Part shown: positions 1 through 9,129 of the stretch, piece after piece
Layout of the letters: each line of letters starts with the position of its first letter
Position numbering within the stretch: position 1 is the stretch's first letter
From: Croceitalea rosinachiae
Lineage (GTDB): Bacteria; Bacteroidota; Bacteroidia; Flavobacteriales; Flavobacteriaceae
Reading direction: 5' to 3'
Length of the DNA: 64,000 nucleotides
NCBI RefSeq assembly: GCF_031846445.1
Contig: NZ_JAVRHR010000001.1
Location: 1,550,001 to 1,614,000 of the forward strand
Program-made: the position numbers and the translations under genes
The notes under the pieces: model-generated
What the model was told of the DNA's origin: nothing
Databases searched by the model: none
Seen by the model: the letters and a program-made list of their open reading frames with translations, nothing else

Positions 1-1103
1 TATTCCATTAAAGAAAGGGTGTCTTTATGATCTTCTTCTGTTTCTGTCGGAAAGCCTGAAATCATGTCTTGACTAATTGCACAATCAGGAATTAATTGTC
101 TAATGTTATCAATAAGCTCAAAATATTGTTCTCTTGTATGCAAGCGGTTCATTGCTTTAAGAATTCGATTGCTACCACTTTGAACGGGTAAGTGAATATA
201 ATTACAGATGTTTTCAAATTTTGACATGGTTTCGATAACATCCAATGTCATGTCTTGGGGATTGGAAGTAGAAAAGCGAACACGCATTTTTGGTTGTGCC
301 AACGCACATAATTCTAAAAGCTTGGCAAAATTGACCGAAGTTGCCTTTTGTATTTCAGAGGCTTTTTCAAAATCCTTTTTCAATCCTCCTCCATACCATA
401 GGTAACTATCAACGTTTTGCCCAAGTAAGGTAATTTCCTTAAAACCTTTGCCCCACAATTCATTAACCTCTTCGATAATAGATACAGGATTGCGACTACG
501 CTCCCTGCCCCGAGTAAAAGGAACTACACAAAAAGTACACATATTATCGCAACCTCTTGTAATGGATACGAAAGCGGTTACTCCATTTGTATTCAACCTA
601 ACAGGGGCAATATCACCATAGGTTTCATCTTTAGAAAGAATGACATTGACAGCATTTCTACCTTCATCGATTTCTTGAATTAGGTTGGGCAAATCTTTAT
701 AGGCATCAGGTCCAACTACCATATCAACAATCTTTTCTTCGTCTAAAAATTTGTCTTTGAGGCGCTCCGCCATACACCCTAAAACACCAACCTTCATTTT
801 TGGGTTTATTTTTTTAACAGCATTGAATTTTTCCAATCGTTTGCGCACGGTTAATTCTGCTTTCTCACGAATGGAACATGTATTCACCAAGACCAAATCA
901 GCTTCAGCCAATTCTTGTGTAGTATTGAAACCTTCTTTCGCTAAAATAGATGCGACAATTTCACTATCAGAAAAGTTCATTTGACACCCATAACTCTCAA
1001 TATACAGTTTACGCGTACTTTTTTCGTTTTTTGACAGTGTAAGGGTGGTTCCTTGCACTTCTTCATTTATTATCTTTTCCATACCTTCTTTAGGGACCAT
1101 CAT
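1..1103 (-). CDS. miaB: tRNA-2-methylthio-N6-dimethylallyladenosine synthase, 3' end outside window
   Basis: Radical-SAM methylthiotransferase that adds a methylthio group to i6A37 of tRNAs reading UNN codons. The reverse strand reads as one open frame from the window edge to an ATG at 1103 (a second in-frame ATG is at 1100). Near the N-terminus is the UPF0004 domain with IESYGCQMNFSDSE, followed by NTCSIREKA and GVLGCMAERL, giving the three cysteines of the auxiliary Fe-S cluster. The radical-SAM motif RGCDNMCTFC (CxxxCxxC) lies near 530-560. The frame then continues through RFSTSNPQDM and HLPVQSGSNRIL, and the TRAM domain is cut off by the window edge. A -7 element lies about 18 nt upstream. 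Identification is firm; the choice between the two adjacent ATGs is arbitrary. Confidence 0.93.
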   Translation of the reverse strand, partial: MMVPKEGMEKIINEEVQGTTLTLSKNEKSTRKLYIESYGCQMNFSDSEIVASILAKEGFNTTQELAEADLVLVNTCSIREKAELTVRKRLEKFNAVKKINPKMKVGVLGCMAERLKDKFLDEEKIVDMVVGPDAYKDLPNLIQEIDEGRNAVNVILSKDETYGDIAPVRLNTNGVTAFVSITRGCDNMCTFCVVPFTRGRERSRNPVSIIEEVNELWGKGFKEITLLGQNVDSYLWYGGGLKKDFEKASEIQKATSVNFAKLLELCALAQPKMRVRFSTSNPQDMTLDVIETMSKFENICNYIHLPVQSGSNRILKAMNRLHTREQYFELIDNIRQLIPDCAISQDMISGFPTETEEDHKDTLSLME

Positions 1104-1120
1104 GCTTTATTTAGCGTCTG

Positions 1121-1152
1121 CAAAGATAGTGCATATTACAAAATAGTGACAA
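1121..1152 (-). promoter_or_regulatory. Bacteroidota-type promoter for miaB
   Basis: On the minus strand TATCTTTG (complement of 1121-1128) matches the TAnnTTTG -7 element, and TTG (complement of 1150-1152) lies 21 nt further upstream at the -33 position. The predicted start point is about 15 nt before the miaB ATG. Confidence 0.5.
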
Positions 1153-1242
1153 TTTGACAGTTAAATTTTAACCAAAATCAACGCAACTTTGTTTAACTAA
1201 TACTATCATTAAGACATAACCCAATGCAAAAAATTAAACAAA

Positions 1243-2487
1243 ATGAAAAAGAAAGCCCTTTTAATCCTATCCTTTATCACTTTGGTATTTTTCTCTTGTA
1301 ATGATGATGGTGATGACAGCGAATTTGCCGATTATCTAGTTGCTAGACCCTTGGTCATGAGTAAGACAGAATTTACTAATAGTATCGATGTTGTTTCTCC
1401 ACTTCCTATTGATGAGTCCGGTAAAATTTATGCCTATCAAGATTATATCTTTATCAATGATAAATATAAAGGGGTACATGTTATTGATAATTCAAATCCT
1501 GAATCACCTCTAAAAATTTCCTTTATAAAGATTGCGGGTAATGTAGATATTTCTATTAAAGACAATTATTTGTACGCCGATAGTATAACAGATTTAATTG
1601 TTTTGGATATTTCGGATATAGATAATATTCAGATTGTAAATCGAATGGAAAATGTACTCAGGGACAATGTTATTTTTCCGTCTGAAGCTCAAATTTTTGA
1701 ATGGGCGGACATTGATTATGAGAATGAACTGATTGTAGGCTGGGAAACTGTTACCGAGCGAAGACGAATTGAAGACGTAGTCCAACCCGATATATTTTTT
1801 GATGATGTTGCGACTACAAATGAATCTAGTGGTGATACTGGTCAAGGTGGATCTTTGGCGCGATTCAAAATTGTGGATGATTATTTGTATGCTGTGGATA
1901 GTCACCAAATTAATGTTTTTGAAATATCAGATTTAGAAAACCCAAAAGATTTGGAAGATGTATTCGCGGGTTTTGATATTGAAACGATTTTTAATCGCGG
2001 TGAACACTTGTTTTTAGGGAGTATGCAAGGCATGTATATTTATGACATTTCAGCTCCGGCAACTCCGACTTTTGTATCTGAGTTTCAACATGGAACAGCA
2101 TGTGATCCGGTTGTGGTTGATGAAAACTATGCTTACGTTACATTACGTGGGGGAAATTTTTGTGGAGCTACTGAAAGCGGCTTATATATTATAGATATTA
2201 CTACTATTGAATCGCCAGAGCTAATGGTTATATACCCTATGGATGAACCCTATGGGCTTGGAGTGAAAGATAACAAGCTTTTCGTTTGTGATGGCGCTTC
2301 TGGGTTAAAAGTTTATGATAAATCCGATATTCCTGATTTGGAGCAGTTGAATCATTTTAAAGACATTGTGACTTTTGATGTGATACCCTTGGAGAATCAA
2401 TTGTTAATGGTCGGCGATGAAGTCTTATATCAATACGAGTATTTGAACGATAATATTCGATTAATAAGTTCTTTAAACCTAAATTAA
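1243..2487 (+). CDS. LVIVD-repeat beta-propeller lipoprotein
   Basis: A 414-residue secreted lipoprotein of unknown function. The signal peptide MKKKALLILSFITLVFFSC ends in a lipobox with Cys19, followed by an acidic NDDGDDSE stretch typical of surface-exported Bacteroidota lipoproteins. The rest consists of repeated units of about 40-45 residues of the LVIVD type (GVHVIDNSNPESPLKI, LIVLDISDIDNIQIV, INVFEISDLENPKDL, MYIYDISAPATPTFV, LYIIDITTIESPELM), which are expected to form a beta-propeller. The stop codon abuts the ATG of the next lipoprotein, so the two are almost certainly co-transcribed. A GTTAAA-T-TTTAAC-like palindrome lies at 1160-1172 upstream. Ligand and partner are unknown. Confidence 0.85.
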   Translation: MKKKALLILSFITLVFFSCNDDGDDSEFADYLVARPLVMSKTEFTNSIDVVSPLPIDESGKIYAYQDYIFINDKYKGVHVIDNSNPESPLKISFIKIAGNVDISIKDNYLYADSITDLIVLDISDIDNIQIVNRMENVLRDNVIFPSEAQIFEWADIDYENELIVGWETVTERRRIEDVVQPDIFFDDVATTNESSGDTGQGGSLARFKIVDDYLYAVDSHQINVFEISDLENPKDLEDVFAGFDIETIFNRGEHLFLGSMQGMYIYDISAPATPTFVSEFQHGTACDPVVVDENYAYVTLRGGNFCGATESGLYIIDITTIESPELMVIYPMDEPYGLGVKDNKLFVCDGASGLKVYDKSDIPDLEQLNHFKDIVTFDVIPLENQLLMVGDEVLYQYEYLNDNIRLISSLNLN

Positions 2488-3021
2488 ATGAAAGAATACT
2501 TAATTTTTGCTTTAACAATTCTTACACTTTCGTCTTGTAGTAATGACGATGAATTATCTCAGGATGATTTAGATGTACAGCTCCTTGAAATTAGGGCCCT
2601 AAGTGAAGGGGAGGTGTGTAATGATGTTGCAGACTGGCGGTTTGTGGCAATCGGGGCCAAGGCATGTGGTGGTCCAAGTGGGTATATGGCCTATTCAATC
2701 AAAATAGATACCTTGTCCTTTTTTGCCAAAGTAGAGGAATACACCAGTGCTCAGAAACAGTATAATATGGACAATGGAATTATTTCAGACTGTGCAATAG
2801 ATCCAATACCAGTGGGGATACAATGTAAAGACGACGTTGCGGTCTTGATTTATAGCCGTTGTGAACTACTTCCAGATTCAGGACCATGTTTTGCGGCATT
2901 TACCAAATACTATTTTGATAAGGAGGAACAAGCGTGCAAAGAGTTTATTTGGGGAGGCTGCGAAGGTGTTGTGCCTTTTGATACTTTGGAGGAATGCAAA
3001 GTCTGTGAAGATGGGTCTTGA
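2488..3021 (+). CDS. Lipoprotein with C-terminal Kunitz/BPTI-like domain
   Basis: A 177-residue lipoprotein. The signal peptide ends SSC at Cys17, followed by SNDDELSQDD. Residues about 40-120 form a Cys-containing region (C44, C60, C102, C113) around WRFVAIGAKACGGPSGYMAY that looks like a small domain shared by other flavobacterial lipoproteins. Residues 125-173 carry six cysteines with spacing C-x8-C-x15-C-x7-C-x11-C-x2-C plus GPCFAAF, YYFD and FIWGGC. This is close to the Kunitz inhibitor pattern (C-x8-C-x15-C-x7-C-x12-C-x3-C). The P1-equivalent residue after the second cysteine is Phe135. A surface protease-inhibitor role is inferred, not shown. The ATG directly follows the stop codon of the upstream gene. 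Confidence 0.8.
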   Translation: MKEYLIFALTILTLSSCSNDDELSQDDLDVQLLEIRALSEGEVCNDVADWRFVAIGAKACGGPSGYMAYSIKIDTLSFFAKVEEYTSAQKQYNMDNGIISDCAIDPIPVGIQCKDDVAVLIYSRCELLPDSGPCFAAFTKYYFDKEEQACKEFIWGGCEGVVPFDTLEECKVCEDGS

Positions 3022-3199
3022 ACTATTAGAATTTGAAAATGAATATCTTGGAAATATTTTTAATTGATAGATTAATTTGAGGCCGATACTAAAACCTTTA
3101 CTAACAAGACGTTCTAATTTCAAATTGTACTATTGTATCACTGCACATGACATATTCAACTAAAATGATAGAACAGTATTCATGTATGACCAATAATTA

Positions 3200-3251
3200 A
3201 AAAACAAGTGCCAAAAGTTTTATTTTAGAAAATCTTACAGCACTTGTTTTT
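3200..3251. terminator. Bidirectional terminator between convergent genes
   Basis: AAAAACAAGTGC (3200-3211) and GCACTTGTTTTT (3240-3251) form a perfect 12-bp stem around a 28-nt loop. The stem begins with A-rich and ends with T-rich sequence on either strand, so it can terminate both the Kunitz lipoprotein unit (+) and the sortilin-like gene (-). Confidence 0.75.
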
Positions 3252-3256
3252 AAAAA

Positions 3257-6200
3257 CTACTCTTGGGATATCATTTTGAGGTTGCTCTCTGATACCTTCA
3301 TATTAATTTTTGAAATATAGTTATTCATTAATTGGTTCAGAGATTCAATCTCTACATCCAATTCTTTTTTTACTTCAACAAAAAATGCTTTAGATTGATC
3401 TGTTGGGGGGTAGTCTCCTCTTTGCGAATCAGCTAGCAAAAAGGCGAGTCTGTTATTGATTCTAATACCATAATTTAAAGGATCTTGCCTACTTTGGTTT
3501 TTGGTCATGTGAATATTGTTTTCGATTACCTCGAGTTTAGTTTTAAACTCTGTGATCATTTTACTCAGAGAGCTATTGTTTTTTGATTTTTTGGAGACAT
3601 ACTCCAAATCTGTTTTTACATTTCGAATATCGGCAATGGCCTGATTCGCTCTGCTCACCTCATTACGAACAGAAATTAAAAAATCAAATTGATTCTGAAA
3701 ATCTGCATTGCTATTAGGTAGTCTGGGGTCTTTTTCAATTGTAAATTCCCGCTCTTGAGACATTCCATTATATGTCAATCTTACTTTATAATTTCCAGGC
3801 ACTGCTTTAGGCCCAATATTAGGTGAGGAATACAAGACCATACCATCAAATGATGTAAAACCTGGATACCTCATATTCCAAACAAATCTATTTCCACCAG
3901 TTTTTACATCCAATTTTTTTGGAGCACTTGGATCGTTTTTGCTCTTCTTGGCTGTTGTTGAAAAACGCTGAATGAGTTTTCCGTTCGGTCCAAGTATATC
4001 TAAATGAACCGTATCCTTGTCTTTTTTATCGGCAATATAGTAATTGATGATGGCTCCATTGGGGTGATTGGTTCCTTCCAATTTTGGATTTGGTTTTCCC
4101 CAACCCGATTGTTGCATTCGGTAGGCCTTGTCTGGCTTATATAAATATGCTTTTTGGTTTTTTAGTTCTGGAGACAATTGATGTAATGGGGTAAGATCAT
4201 CAATTATCCAAAAACTACGTCCATGGGTAGCGGCAATTAAATCATTGCCCTTAACCTCCAAGTCTCGAATTGCCGTTATGGGTAAATTTAATCGTAGCGA
4301 TTGCCAATTGGCACCATCATCAAAAGAAACATACATGCCCCATTCCGTTCCAGCATATAATAGACCTTCACGAATTTTATCCGTTCGAACTACCCGCGTA
4401 TAATGGTTGCTCTTAATTCCTTTAGTGATTACAGTCCATGTTTTGCCATAATCTGTAGTCTTATAGAGATAAGGAGTGTAATCTCCAAATTTGTACGAAG
4501 TGGCCGCAACATATGCTGTGCCTTTTTTGAACGGACTTGGGTCGATGCTATTGATCATATTTAATTTAGGAGATATGCTTTCTGGAGGAGTAATGTTTTC
4601 CCAGTTTGCACCATTATCCTTACTAATTTGAATTAGACCGTCATCGGTTCCTATCCAAATAACGCCTTCTTCTTGTGGCGATTCGTTAATAACAAAAATA
4701 TTGGAGTAAAACTCTGCTCCCGTATTATCTTGTGTAATGGGGCCGCCAGAAGATTTAATGGTTTCTGGTAACCCTCGTGTTAAATCAGGAGAAATGGTTT
4801 TCCAACTTTGACCCTCATTTGTGGTAACGTGAAGGTAGTTGGATCCTGCATAGAGTTTGTTGGAATCATGTATGCTGAATTTGACAGGAAAATTCCAGTT
4901 GAAACGATATTTCATAACTTCTACCCCAGAACCTGCAGGATTATCTGGCCATACATTTACAGAGCGTGTCTGATTCACGGTATGATCTGCTCGCATCATA
5001 TAACCTTTAAAGGTTCCACCATAAACAATATCACTATTTTTTGGATCAGGAGCTAAATGAGCGCTTTCGCCTCCAGCAGTACTTTCCCAATGACTTTCAG
5101 TAATCGATTTACCAGAAGTTCTGTGGTAAATTCTAACGGTGCTATTGTCTTGCTGTGCTCCATAAATGCGATATGGAAATTCATTATCGGTAGATACCCT
5201 ATAAAACTGGGCTGTAGGTTGGTTGTGATATGTGGTCCAATTGTTTCCTCCATCATTGGAAACTTGAGCACCTCCATCATCGGCGATAACCATTCTGTTG
5301 TTATTGTTAGGGTCAATCCATAAATCATGATGGTCACCATGCGGGGCATTTTTTAAAGTAAACGTTTTTCCTCCATCGGTTGATACCCCATAACTTACGT
5401 TCATTACGTAAACCTTATCAACATTTTGAGGATCAGCGGTAATACGGCTATAATACCACGCTCTTTGGCGCAAGGCTCTATTTTCGTTTATCTTTTTCCA
5501 TGTTTTTCCGCCATCATCAGAACGATATACCCCTCCCTCGTCAGCTTCTATAATAGTCCAAATTCGATTAGAGTTAACTGGGGAAATAGCAATACCGACA
5601 ATGCCCCAAGGCCCTGCAGGTAAGCCGGGCAACTTAGAAATATCAGTCCAAGAATCACCACCATCAGTACTTTTAAAAAGCTTACTATCAGGTCCACCGC
5701 TATCCATTCTATAACCATTTCTTTTCATTTGCCAGGTGGCAGCGTACATTATTCTCGGATTATTCGGATCTAAGATTAAATCTCCTGCTCCTGCTTTATC
5801 ACTCACATATAAAATTTTCTCCCAACTTGCCCCACCATCGGTTGAACGATATACCCCTCGTGTTTCATTGGGCTTCCATAAGTTGCCGATAGCGGCCACA
5901 TAAACCAAATCAGGATTTTTTGGGTGTATTCTTATCCTTGAAATATGTTCAGAACCTTCCAATCCAATAAACTTCCATGTTTCACCAGAATCTAAACTTT
6001 TCCAAATACCATTTCCAGAAGAGACATTTCCTCGTAATGTCTGTTCTCCCTCACCTACATAAATAACATTAGGATCTGATTCGGCAACGGCAACGGCCCC
6101 TATAGAGCCACCGAAATATCCATCTGAAATGCATTGCCATGTGCTGCCAGCATCGGTAGTTTTCCATACGCCCCCTCCTGCCGTACCCATATAATACAGA

Positions 6201-6391
6201 TTTGGATCATTGGCCACTCCAGTTGCCGTGCCTGAGCGGCCCCCTCGAAATGGACCTATTGATCGCCAGACCATACCACTATATAATGATTCATCTATAG
6301 ATATGTCAACGGCTTTTTTACGTTGTGCATGATTTGATTCAAAAGAAAAAACAAATAAGAGAAGAAATGGAATTAAATACTTGGTTTTCAT
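3257..6391 (-). CDS. Secreted sortilin/VPS10-like BNR-repeat beta-propeller protein
   Basis: A 1044-residue exported protein with a signal peptide ending near SNHAQ (about residue 22). The region from about 40 to 750 is built from BNR/Asp-box repeats (variants of SxDGGxxW: TTDAGSTWQCI, SLDSGETWKFI, STDGGASWEKI, STDGGDSWTDI, SDDGGKTWKKI, SNDGGNNWTTY, TTDYGKTWTVI), as in sortilin-type propellers and sialidase folds. The last 250 residues contain an Ig-like segment (PGNYKVRLTYNGMSQEREFTI) and a helical tail. Such proteins are often annotated as glycosyl hydrolase or VPS10-domain, but I see no glycosidase catalytic set, so enzymatic function is unproven. It is transcribed alone and shares a bidirectional terminator with the preceding unit. 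Confidence 0.8.
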   Translation of the reverse strand: MKTKYLIPFLLLFVFSFESNHAQRKKAVDISIDESLYSGMVWRSIGPFRGGRSGTATGVANDPNLYYMGTAGGGVWKTTDAGSTWQCISDGYFGGSIGAVAVAESDPNVIYVGEGEQTLRGNVSSGNGIWKSLDSGETWKFIGLEGSEHISRIRIHPKNPDLVYVAAIGNLWKPNETRGVYRSTDGGASWEKILYVSDKAGAGDLILDPNNPRIMYAATWQMKRNGYRMDSGGPDSKLFKSTDGGDSWTDISKLPGLPAGPWGIVGIAISPVNSNRIWTIIEADEGGVYRSDDGGKTWKKINENRALRQRAWYYSRITADPQNVDKVYVMNVSYGVSTDGGKTFTLKNAPHGDHHDLWIDPNNNNRMVIADDGGAQVSNDGGNNWTTYHNQPTAQFYRVSTDNEFPYRIYGAQQDNSTVRIYHRTSGKSITESHWESTAGGESAHLAPDPKNSDIVYGGTFKGYMMRADHTVNQTRSVNVWPDNPAGSGVEVMKYRFNWNFPVKFSIHDSNKLYAGSNYLHVTTNEGQSWKTISPDLTRGLPETIKSSGGPITQDNTGAEFYSNIFVINESPQEEGVIWIGTDDGLIQISKDNGANWENITPPESISPKLNMINSIDPSPFKKGTAYVAATSYKFGDYTPYLYKTTDYGKTWTVITKGIKSNHYTRVVRTDKIREGLLYAGTEWGMYVSFDDGANWQSLRLNLPITAIRDLEVKGNDLIAATHGRSFWIIDDLTPLHQLSPELKNQKAYLYKPDKAYRMQQSGWGKPNPKLEGTNHPNGAIINYYIADKKDKDTVHLDILGPNGKLIQRFSTTAKKSKNDPSAPKKLDVKTGGNRFVWNMRYPGFTSFDGMVLYSSPNIGPKAVPGNYKVRLTYNGMSQEREFTIEKDPRLPNSNADFQNQFDFLISVRNEVSRANQAIADIRNVKTDLEYVSKKSKNNSSLSKMITEFKTKLEVIENNIHMTKNQSRQDPLNYGIRINNRLAFLLADSQRGDYPPTDQSKAFFVEVKKELDVEIESLNQLMNNYISKINMKVSESNLKMISQE

Positions 6392-6587
6392 AAGAAATAC
6401 TTTTGGTTGGACTTGCTCTGTTTTTTTGTATAAACCTTAAATGTAATAGAGTGCCTTAAAAGTAAGTAAAAAAAGCAATGAAAGTGACATGAAAATGTTT
6501 GTCAGATTACCTTCCAATATGCTCGCTTTTTTTGGCCCATAAAGGTCGTTATACATTATGGCATGAAATAAAATCAAAAAAATCATA

Positions 6588-6595
6588 TACTTTTG
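6588..6595 (+). promoter_or_regulatory. -7 element of the topA promoter
   Basis: TACTTTTG matches the Bacteroidota TAnnTTTG -7 consensus 19 nt before the topA ATG. No clear -33 TTTG is visible at the expected distance. Confidence 0.5.
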
Positions 6596-6614
6596 TTTTC
6601 GCAAAACCTATTGA

Positions 6615-9101
6615 ATGCCAAAGAACTTAGTCATTGTAGAGTCCCCTGCCAAAGCAAAAACCATTGAACGTTTTCTCGGAAAAGATTTTCAAGTAGAATC
6701 TAGTTTTGGCCATATCGCCGATCTTCCATCCAAAGAATTGGGTGTTGACGTAGATAATAATTTTCAACCTAAATATATTGTTGATAAAGAGAAGAAGGCT
6801 TTAGTCACCAAACTAAAGGGTCTGGCGAAGAAAGCCGAAATGATTTGGTTAGCTAGTGATGAAGATCGAGAAGGAGAAGCTATTTCTTGGCATTTGGCCG
6901 AGGAACTGGGTCTTGAAAAAAGCAAGACTAGGCGAATAGTTTTTAACTCTATTACCAAATCAGCTATTCAACGTGCTATTGAAAACCCCCGCGAGATTAA
7001 TTATAATTTGGTCAATGCGCAACAGGCACGTAGGGTGTTGGATAGATTGGTAGGATACCAACTTTCTCCAGTGCTTTGGAAAAAAATAAAACCAGGTCTT
7101 TCGGCGGGCCGTGTACAGTCTGTTGCAGTACGTTTGATTGTTGAAAGAGAACGAGAAATTGATGCGTTCAATCCTGAAGCATCTTTTAGAATAAAGGCGG
7201 AGTTCAAAACCGAAAACAGAAAAGTTTTTGAAGCAAAGATTTCTAAAGCTTTTTCATCTAAAGCAGATGCAGAATCTTTTTTAAAAAATAATATAGGAGC
7301 AGATTTTTCTGTAGCTAAGTTGGATAAAAAACCAGCTAAAAAGTCGCCAGCAGCTCCGTTTACAACATCCACGTTGCAGCAAGAAGCTTCTCGGAAATTA
7401 TACTTTTCCGTGGGGCGGACTATGCAGGTTGCTCAGCGTTTGTATGAAGCCGGTTTGATAACCTATATGCGTACAGATAGTGTCAATCTTTCGAAAGAAG
7501 CTTTAAATGCTGCAAAAGATGCTATTGTAGACAATTTTGGAGAAAAATATAGTACAGTTCGAAATTATACGGGAAAATCCAAAGGAGCGCAAGAAGCTCA
7601 CGAAGCAATTCGACCTACCGATATGAAATTGCAATCACCTTCTTTGGAGCGCGACCAACAAAAATTATATGAACTTATTTGGAAAAGAACTTTAGCCTCT
7701 CAAATGAGTGATGCCCAATTAGAACGCACCAATGTTAGAATTAAGGCCAGCACCCATAAAGATGAGTTTACGGCCAACGGTGAAGTGATTAAATTTGACG
7801 GCTTCTTAAAAGTGTATTTAGAAAGTACGGATGAAGAAGATGCAACTGAAGAACAAGAGGGCATGTTGCCTGCAATGGTTGTTGGAGAGAAATTGATAAA
7901 CAAATACATTACTGCTACGGAGCGTTTTACACGCCCGCCTTATAGGTATACTGAGGCGTCTTTAGTAAAAAAACTAGAAGAATTAGGTATTGGGCGACCT
8001 TCTACTTATGCGCCAACCATTTCCACTATTTTAAACAGGGGTTATGTTGAAAAAGGTACCATAGAAGGTGTTGAGCGACAATATAAACAGCTAATTTTAG
8101 AAGGTGGCCAAGTATCGGAAAAAGGCCTCACGGAAATCATTGGTTCAGATAAAGGTAAAATGGTGCCAACTGATATTGGAATGATTGTCAATGACTTTTT
8201 GGTCAGTCATTTTACCAATATTCTAGATTATAACTTTACAGCAAAAGTCGAAGAAGATTTTGATGAGATTGCTGCCGGAGAAGAAGACTGGCAAAAGGTT
8301 ATGCAATCTTTTTATAAAGATTTTCACCCGACCGTTCTTGATGTTGAAGAAAATGCGGACAGAGCTAGCGGGGAACGTGTCTTAGGAACTGACCCGAAGA
8401 CAGGAAGGCAAGTAGCTGCGCGTTTGGGTCGTTTTGGTCCCATGGTGCAAATAGGTACCGTAGAAGAAGAAGAAAAACCATTGTTCGCTAGCCTGCTTCC
8501 CGAGCAATCCATAACAACAATAACATTCGAAGAAGCCATGGAGCTTTTTCAGTTGCCGCGCAAGCTTGGCGTTTATGAAGGGGAAGAAGTTGAAGCAAGC
8601 GTTGGTCGTTTTGGACCTTATGTTCGGTTTGGAAAAAAGTTCATTTCACTTGATAAAGGAGAAAGTGCTTTTGATGTAGATATGGACAGGGCTATTGAAT
8701 TGATCATTGCAAAACAAAAGGCTGATGCCCCCATTGCCCATTATGAAGATAAAGAGGTAACAAAAGGAGTTGGCCGCTTTGGACCATTTATTAAATGGAA
8801 CAGTTTGTTCATCAATGTGAACAAAAAATATGATTTTGATAATTTGACAAAAGAGGATATAGTTGAACTTATTGAGGCCAAAAAACAAAAAGAAATTGAA
8901 AAACTGATACAAGAATGGCCTGAAGAAGGAATCCGTATTGAAAAAGCCAGATGGGGAAGGCACAATATTATTAAAGGAAAGATAAAGGTAGAGCTGTCTA
9001 AAGATATTGATGCAACAAAAATATCTCTTGAAGAAGCATCCGCATTAATAGAAAAGAAATCACCTAAAAAGAAGAAAACAAAAGCTAAGGCTAAGAAATA
9101 A
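6615..9101 (+). CDS. topA: DNA topoisomerase I
   Basis: Type IA topoisomerase (828 aa) that relaxes negative supercoils through a 5'-phosphotyrosine intermediate. The TOPRIM domain starts at residue 4 with VESPAKAKT (catalytic Glu9) and the Mg-binding DEDREGE (Asp82, Asp84, Glu86). The active-site tyrosine is Tyr284 in GLITYMRTDS. Also visible are the GRVQSVAVRL and ARRVLDRLVGYQLSP core motifs and GIGRPSTYAPTIS. In place of zinc ribbons, the C-terminus has several GRFGPxVxxG repeats (topoisomerase I C-terminal repeat type) and ends in a Lys-rich tail. The ATG follows a good -7 element. The arginase-like gene starts 28 nt downstream, so read-through expression is likely. Confidence 0.97.
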   Translation: MPKNLVIVESPAKAKTIERFLGKDFQVESSFGHIADLPSKELGVDVDNNFQPKYIVDKEKKALVTKLKGLAKKAEMIWLASDEDREGEAISWHLAEELGLEKSKTRRIVFNSITKSAIQRAIENPREINYNLVNAQQARRVLDRLVGYQLSPVLWKKIKPGLSAGRVQSVAVRLIVEREREIDAFNPEASFRIKAEFKTENRKVFEAKISKAFSSKADAESFLKNNIGADFSVAKLDKKPAKKSPAAPFTTSTLQQEASRKLYFSVGRTMQVAQRLYEAGLITYMRTDSVNLSKEALNAAKDAIVDNFGEKYSTVRNYTGKSKGAQEAHEAIRPTDMKLQSPSLERDQQKLYELIWKRTLASQMSDAQLERTNVRIKASTHKDEFTANGEVIKFDGFLKVYLESTDEEDATEEQEGMLPAMVVGEKLINKYITATERFTRPPYRYTEASLVKKLEELGIGRPSTYAPTISTILNRGYVEKGTIEGVERQYKQLILEGGQVSEKGLTEIIGSDKGKMVPTDIGMIVNDFLVSHFTNILDYNFTAKVEEDFDEIAAGEEDWQKVMQSFYKDFHPTVLDVEENADRASGERVLGTDPKTGRQVAARLGRFGPMVQIGTVEEEEKPLFASLLPEQSITTITFEEAMELFQLPRKLGVYEGEEVEASVGRFGPYVRFGKKFISLDKGESAFDVDMDRAIELIIAKQKADAPIAHYEDKEVTKGVGRFGPFIKWNSLFINVNKKYDFDNLTKEDIVELIEAKKQKEIEKLIQEWPEEGIRIEKARWGRHNIIKGKIKVELSKDIDATKISLEEASALIEKKSPKKKKTKAKAKK

Positions 9102-9129
9102 ATATAAAAACACCCCCTAATAGTTTACA

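Noticed and set aside
3257..6391. Annotation of the BNR-repeat protein as a glycosyl hydrolase
   Set aside because: The Asp-box repeats define the propeller fold only; I found no sialidase-type Arg triad or other catalytic set.
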